NCBI GenBank assembly: GCA_027563935.2
Contig: CM050454.1
Span: 50,434,596-50,498,595, forward strand
DNA length: 64,000 nt
Direction: 5' to 3'
Origin: Costus lasius
Lineage: Eukaryota > Streptophyta > Magnoliopsida > Zingiberales > Costaceae
Shown here: piece after piece, positions 59,817 to 64,000 of the stretch
Position numbering within the stretch: the stretch's first letter is position 1
Layout: each line of letters starts with the position of its first letter
Notes under the pieces: generated by a model
The model's input: the letters and a program-made list of their open reading frames with translations, nothing else
Told to the model about the DNA's origin: nothing
The model's database searches: none
Program-made: the position numbers and the translations under genes

Positions 59817-61189
59817 TGTTGGTGTATATGCCCTAGGACCTAGTTTTGGTCCATCTTTGTACTACTTGACTTTGATATTTATATCATTCTAGCATTGTCA
59901 TTATCTATGTTTGTCTACATCTGCGATTATGTACTTACATGATAATGTCCCTGGAGACAGATTGGATCTGTGCTCAAATGGTTGTCCCCAGTCGATGTAC
60001 CTGAGCGGATATGGGATAGACATATGGGTATATCAGTGGTAGATATATTAGACCGACCCGCTGTGCGGCTATGACTTGGTGTCATGAGTTATCCTCACAA
60101 GTGACAGGTGATGCATTGATCCCTTGACTTGAGTTCATTGACCATTCTATATGGTTAGGGACATGCTTTGATACAACCTAACACTTTGCCGTAGTTGGGA
60201 GGTAATAATAGTTGTCATTGAGCATGTCACGACCCATATGAGAAGGTCAATGGACAAACAAAGGATTTGCCCCTTCCTAAAGGAAGCTTGATATCCATGG
60301 AGCTCCTCTATGGTTCTATGACTGAAAGTGTATGGCCATACCCAGGTGAGAACCTGATTTAGTCATGACATGTGATTGGGTGAAAACAAGTAGTGACACA
60401 CTTGTCCAATCGGATATTAGTTCGGCAAAGAGACTATAATGCATCTGTACCTAGTTGCGATGATGGGGATGTCGATGTCGATATCCATTCCGATGACTTG
60501 GGTAGCAATGATGCACTGCTAGGTGCCATTCACTGCTTGTGGTGACCTTAGGTCAGCACTGCCAATGTCAGAGGAACCTACAGGGTCGCACACCTTGATA
60601 CTCAAGTTCTCGTATTTGATCGGGAAACCTTGGGATCGAGTTATTGGATAACTCTGATCTATTTTGGAGATTTCATCAGCGCCAATGGGCCTGATGAGAT
60701 GGAAGAATGTTATTAGAGCCAAACTTCATTTTTGGCAGGTTGACCCGAAATTAACCATTGTTGGTCATATTTGGATTATGGTTGCATTGGATTGGATCCA
60801 ATAGCTTAATCAACCCATGTAATGAAGTTTGGGCTTGCTCATTACCTAATGTGGCCCAATAACAAGTTGTCATGAAGAGAGAATAGGGCTCAAGGGTATA
60901 ATGGGGAGAAACATGAACCCATTAGCGCCTAAGGGCATAATGGGGTCATGTTGGTGCCTATGGCTTCATTTGGAAGTATTTGGCGCCTTGCCCTTCATGC
61001 TTAGATAGAAACCTTGCCTCTATGGCAAGGCTTGAGGCGTCTAAGGCAACATAGACTTTTATGGGAAGTCTTGGGCAATTGCAAGGTGTTTATAGTAAAG
61101 TCTTGGAGACTTTCCAAAGCAATAAACCCTAATTGCATCCCCTCAACCCTAGCTGCCCCTTCTTGATGCATACCATTGCATTGCCGCCG

Positions 61190-61220
<31 letters not shown>

Positions 61221-61747
61221 ATCTCTATATATGAAAATATATGCGAGAGTAAGGGCTATGACATTTTAAGTTGGAGTGAGCAATTCAAGTGGTGAGAGGT
61301 CCAAGTCATTAGGCGCAACCTCTCTTCCTCCATCACATAGCTGCAAGAATTGTTTCTCTTCTTCCTCTTGGCGCAAGTTGGAGAAACCCTTGGCGGTATC
61401 ATCATCATCTCCTTCCTTCATCATTGGCGCATCTTCCTTGAAGGTGGCGCAAGCTTTGAAGAAGGTGACAAAGGCTTGGATCTTCTTCCCGAGGCTATCA
61501 CCGGGCGAGGAAGAAGAGAGCTCGAGGCATCCGTGTGTGTGAGACTGTAGAGGGCGCACGCTTGGGCGCCTACCTCGACATTGATCTTCACGCTTGCTCT
61601 AGGTACTTACTAACTCATCGTGTTGACCCCCTCGCAAGAGATCTTCATTGGGTTTTTGGGACTGGCTCATTTTGGGGATATTATTCCGCTGCGTTTGTAG
61701 TGTAATCTCTGTGAAAATTTGTAACATATCCCCGGGGTTTCCCAACA
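59817..61747 (+). mobile_element. 5' LTR of a plus-strand Copia element
   Basis: It begins TGTTGGTGTATATGCC and ends GGGTTTCCCAACA, 1,931 bp. It is the reverse complement of the 2,348-4,426 and 44,540-46,582 family. A run of 26 C lies at 61,192-61,217. Confidence 0.88.
61192..61217. repeat. Run of 26 C
   Basis: An uninterrupted homopolymer inside the Copia LTR. The sister LTRs have no such run at the same place. Confidence 0.95.
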
Positions 61748-61748
61748 G

Positions 61749-61760
61749 TGGTATCAAAGC
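61749..61760 (+). other. Primer binding site of the plus-strand Copia element
   Basis: TGGTATCAAAGC, one base different from the initiator-Met tRNA primer site TGGTATCAGAGC, two bases after the LTR end. Confidence 0.85.
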
Positions 61761-63487
61761 TACTTGCGAGCCTCGAACGATATCATTCCATGCTTTTCAT
61801 GCTCACATGCTATATCTATATTTTTCGCATATTGCATAGATGTTGGCGCATGTTTTTCTTTATGTAGAAAAATTGTAGGTCTCTTGTTTCTTACTTCTAA
61901 TCAACTTCTTGTGGTTCTTTGCTCTCTTCATGTGATGGGATAGACCCACATGTGGAAGAGAAAATTTCTCCTCTCATAATAGGATAGACCTATCTTGAGA
62001 GACTTGTTGGGATAGGGCGTGGACTGGGTGATTGCCCTCATCCTAGCAAGTTAGAGATTGCAAGGAGGGCAACCGGTATGCCTCTTGTAGACTCCTGAGA
62101 GAAACTTAGAATCAAGGATTTGTGATATGAAGGGAAGAAAGAGAGACATGTTTTATGAAAAAGTAAAATTTCAGATTTTATGTTTTTCATGAGCATGTAG
62201 AATTGCATGAGTAAGTACTTGATTGTGCATGATGATTGTGATCATTAGTCAAGCCCCTTAGCATGCCTGTGATGTATCCATGTGCGGTCTGCGTGCCATC
62301 TTTTTCTTTTGTAAATTGCTTAAGATCAAGATTAGGGGATGCACCCTTGGAGTTGGCGCATGCTTGAAGCTTGGTGTGCAAGATTCAACTAAGGGTGGAG
62401 CTTGCTTGCTTGTTGGCGCAAGAAGGCATGGCCGAGCCTTAGGGCTTGTGTGCTAGCCATCTTGGCCCTTGCAAGGTGGCGATTCACCCTTGGAGGAAGC
62501 CCATGGCATTGGCCAAACCTATGAGGGCGATTCTAGGGTTTTCCCTAAGGGTGCCTCTAGGGTTTGTGAGCTAAACCATGGTGAGAAGGACCTTGGAGCC
62601 AACCTTGAAGATCAAGGTTGGCTAGGCTAGGCCTAATTTTAGGGGCTTGAGTCCTAGGTTAACAGTTGAACCTCCTTTTGGCATGGGTTGGTTCAATGTC
62701 TTGAATGGGCTATGATCACATCATCTTTACTGCTTTCCTTATCTGTTAAAGCATGCCTACAATGTTTTATCTTCATGTTATTACTATAGGACTGCATGCC
62801 TGTAATGCTAGACATAAGATAAAACTAAGAGGATAAGACCTCAAAAACCCTCAATCAAATCATATCAAGTCTAGTAGCCTTCTAACTGTAGCCCTCATCA
62901 AGCTATCGATCAGTAGTGTTGTGCACTATTTCCCACCCTCGTGCGACACACTCACTTATCTTTAGAAGGTGCGTGGTGGCAATGGTTTCCCCAGTCCAGT
63001 TTTACCCTAGACGTGCCTTCGCAAGGAAACTCGTTGACCCTGGGCATAACGGTTAGGAATGGACTTGACTGGATTTTCATATGTGCTGGGCACATGATAA
63101 AACTCTAGAGGCATCATTGAGAGGTTAGGGTTTCATGCTGTATCTAGCCCTCGCTGAACATGGAATGCCTAGACTGTCTCAATAAGGGGAGTTGCCTAGA
63201 GCAATCGGCCAGTGTGTCCACCTCAAGAAGCATGGGTCACTTTGTGCATCTCATCCCACCCTTGTGGGATGTGAAGCCTCATGTGGAATAAAGATCCCAT
63301 CTCACTAGGAAATCTCTGATTTCCCGATTGACTTTGTGGGTTGTCAATTCGATTAAAATAGTGGGAGCCATAATCATTTAATATAAGTTCAGATTAAATG
63401 ACTTGAAGTAGTACTAATCTGCTATTTCTTGACTGTTGTAGAACAATGGTAATGAACAATAGTGGATTGACACTGTGATCACTCCTT
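61761..63487 (+). other. Copia leader region
   Basis: Untranslated leader between the PBS and gag. It shares 'gatgggatagacccacatg' with the leader stub at 2,150-2,170 (reverse complement). No gene is supported; short frames lack motifs. Confidence 0.55.
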
Positions 63488-63740
63488 GATAAGGATAAGT
63501 TGGTTGGAACCAACTTCATGGACTAGCATCGGAACTTGAGGATAGCCCTCAAGCTCGAGAAGAAGTTGTATGTCCTTGAGCAGCCTCTTCCTGCGCCTCC
63601 TGCGCCTAATGCCCGAACGGCAGACAGGGATGCTTTTAGAAAGCATCAGGATAACTCTTTGGAGGTTGCATGCTCATGCTAGCCACTATGGCACCAAAAC
63701 TTCAGATGCACCAGATAAGGAGTCACAGACCTCATGGTCC
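63488..63740 (+). pseudogene. Copia gag, start only
   Basis: The frame reads DKLVGTNFMD, a TAG at 63,524, then HRNLRIALKLEKKLYVLEQP and DAFRKHQDNSLEVAC, the opening of a Copia gag. A one-base loss near 63,675 shifts the frame, and the homology ends at about 63,740. Confidence 0.75.
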
Positions 63741-64000
63741 TCATAGTCGCATGGAAGCAGCGGAGGCGGGGACGCGGGAGGCGACTGGCGAGGGCGGAGG
63801 GCGTCTGCCGTCTAGGTGTGAGTCACGGTGATCGCGATTCGCGAGTGAAGAGTCGGCGACTGCGAGTTAGTGAGTGTTAGGGAAAGGGAATAAAGGAATT
63901 AGGGTTTAGTTAGCCTTAGCCGTTTAGGAAAATAGGAAAATAGAAATATAATTTTTTTTATTATATATGTTATTCGATTCAGTTCTGGTTATTCGGTTTT
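63741..64000. other. GC-rich DNA, then a hAT-like terminus
   Basis: A GC-rich stretch (63,750-63,860) is followed by AT-rich DNA ending 'gttattcggtttt' at the window edge, which resembles the subterminal GGTTT-type repeats of hAT elements. It may be the far side of the hAT fragment at 58.7-59.8 kb. The window ends before this can be decided. Confidence 0.35.

Overview
This window is nuclear DNA of a flowering plant. Two host genes have spliced exons joined by GT-AG introns, and the rest is mostly nested retrotransposons. The DnaJ protein reads like a monocot type-I HSP40, and dispersed GGTACCGG-rich repeats point the same way. A palm- or banana-like commelinid is my best guess; the species is an inference and not secure.

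Host genes. (1) A methyl-CpG-binding-domain protein of the MBD10/11 type lies on the + strand. Its first coding exon is at 7,614-7,712 and the rest is at 33,741-34,535, so intron 1 is about 26 kb. A 75-nt, in-frame, stop-free GT-AG segment (33,892-33,966) interrupts the conserved sequence and can be spliced out or kept. (2) A complete six-exon HSP40 (DnaJ type I) gene lies on the - strand, 36,428-38,593: 415 residues ending in the farnesylation motif CAQQ. Two heat-shock-element-like sites and a TATA box lie just upstream. The two genes converge, with about 1.9 kb between them.

Mobile DNA. 1-4,426: Athila-like LTR pieces, then the 5' LTR of a minus-strand Copia element. 4,427-6,940: GC-rich then AT-rich DNA without a recognisable gene. 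6,941-7,308: a large foldback just 5' of the MBD gene. Intron 1 (7,713-33,740) holds SINEs, MITEs, a decayed Copia element (9.07-12.94 kb), a large minus-strand chromovirus (18.38-27.50 kb) carrying a nested solo LTR with a perfect 5-bp target duplication, and a LINE remnant. 40.3-41.7 kb: a dead hAT transposase. 42.17-58.1 kb: a plus-strand Athila element broken by a 6-kb Copia insertion (target duplication CAGCC) and by a young, deleted, minus-strand Athila-like element. 58.6-64 kb: a hAT fragment and the 5' part of a plus-strand Copia element of the same family as the others.

The most unusual pattern is a pair of GC-rich dyads (a long or gapped one, then a short perfect one) repeated every 60-80 bp in several different LTR or LTR-adjacent sequences. 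The core is ACGGC...GCCGT, written CACGGCC-T-GGCCGTG with ATCACGGCCGTGAT in some families and TTACGGC-AGT-GCCGTAA with ACGGTACCGT in others. I know of no description of it, but could not search. I saw no CRISPR array, operon, rRNA gene or functional tRNA gene.
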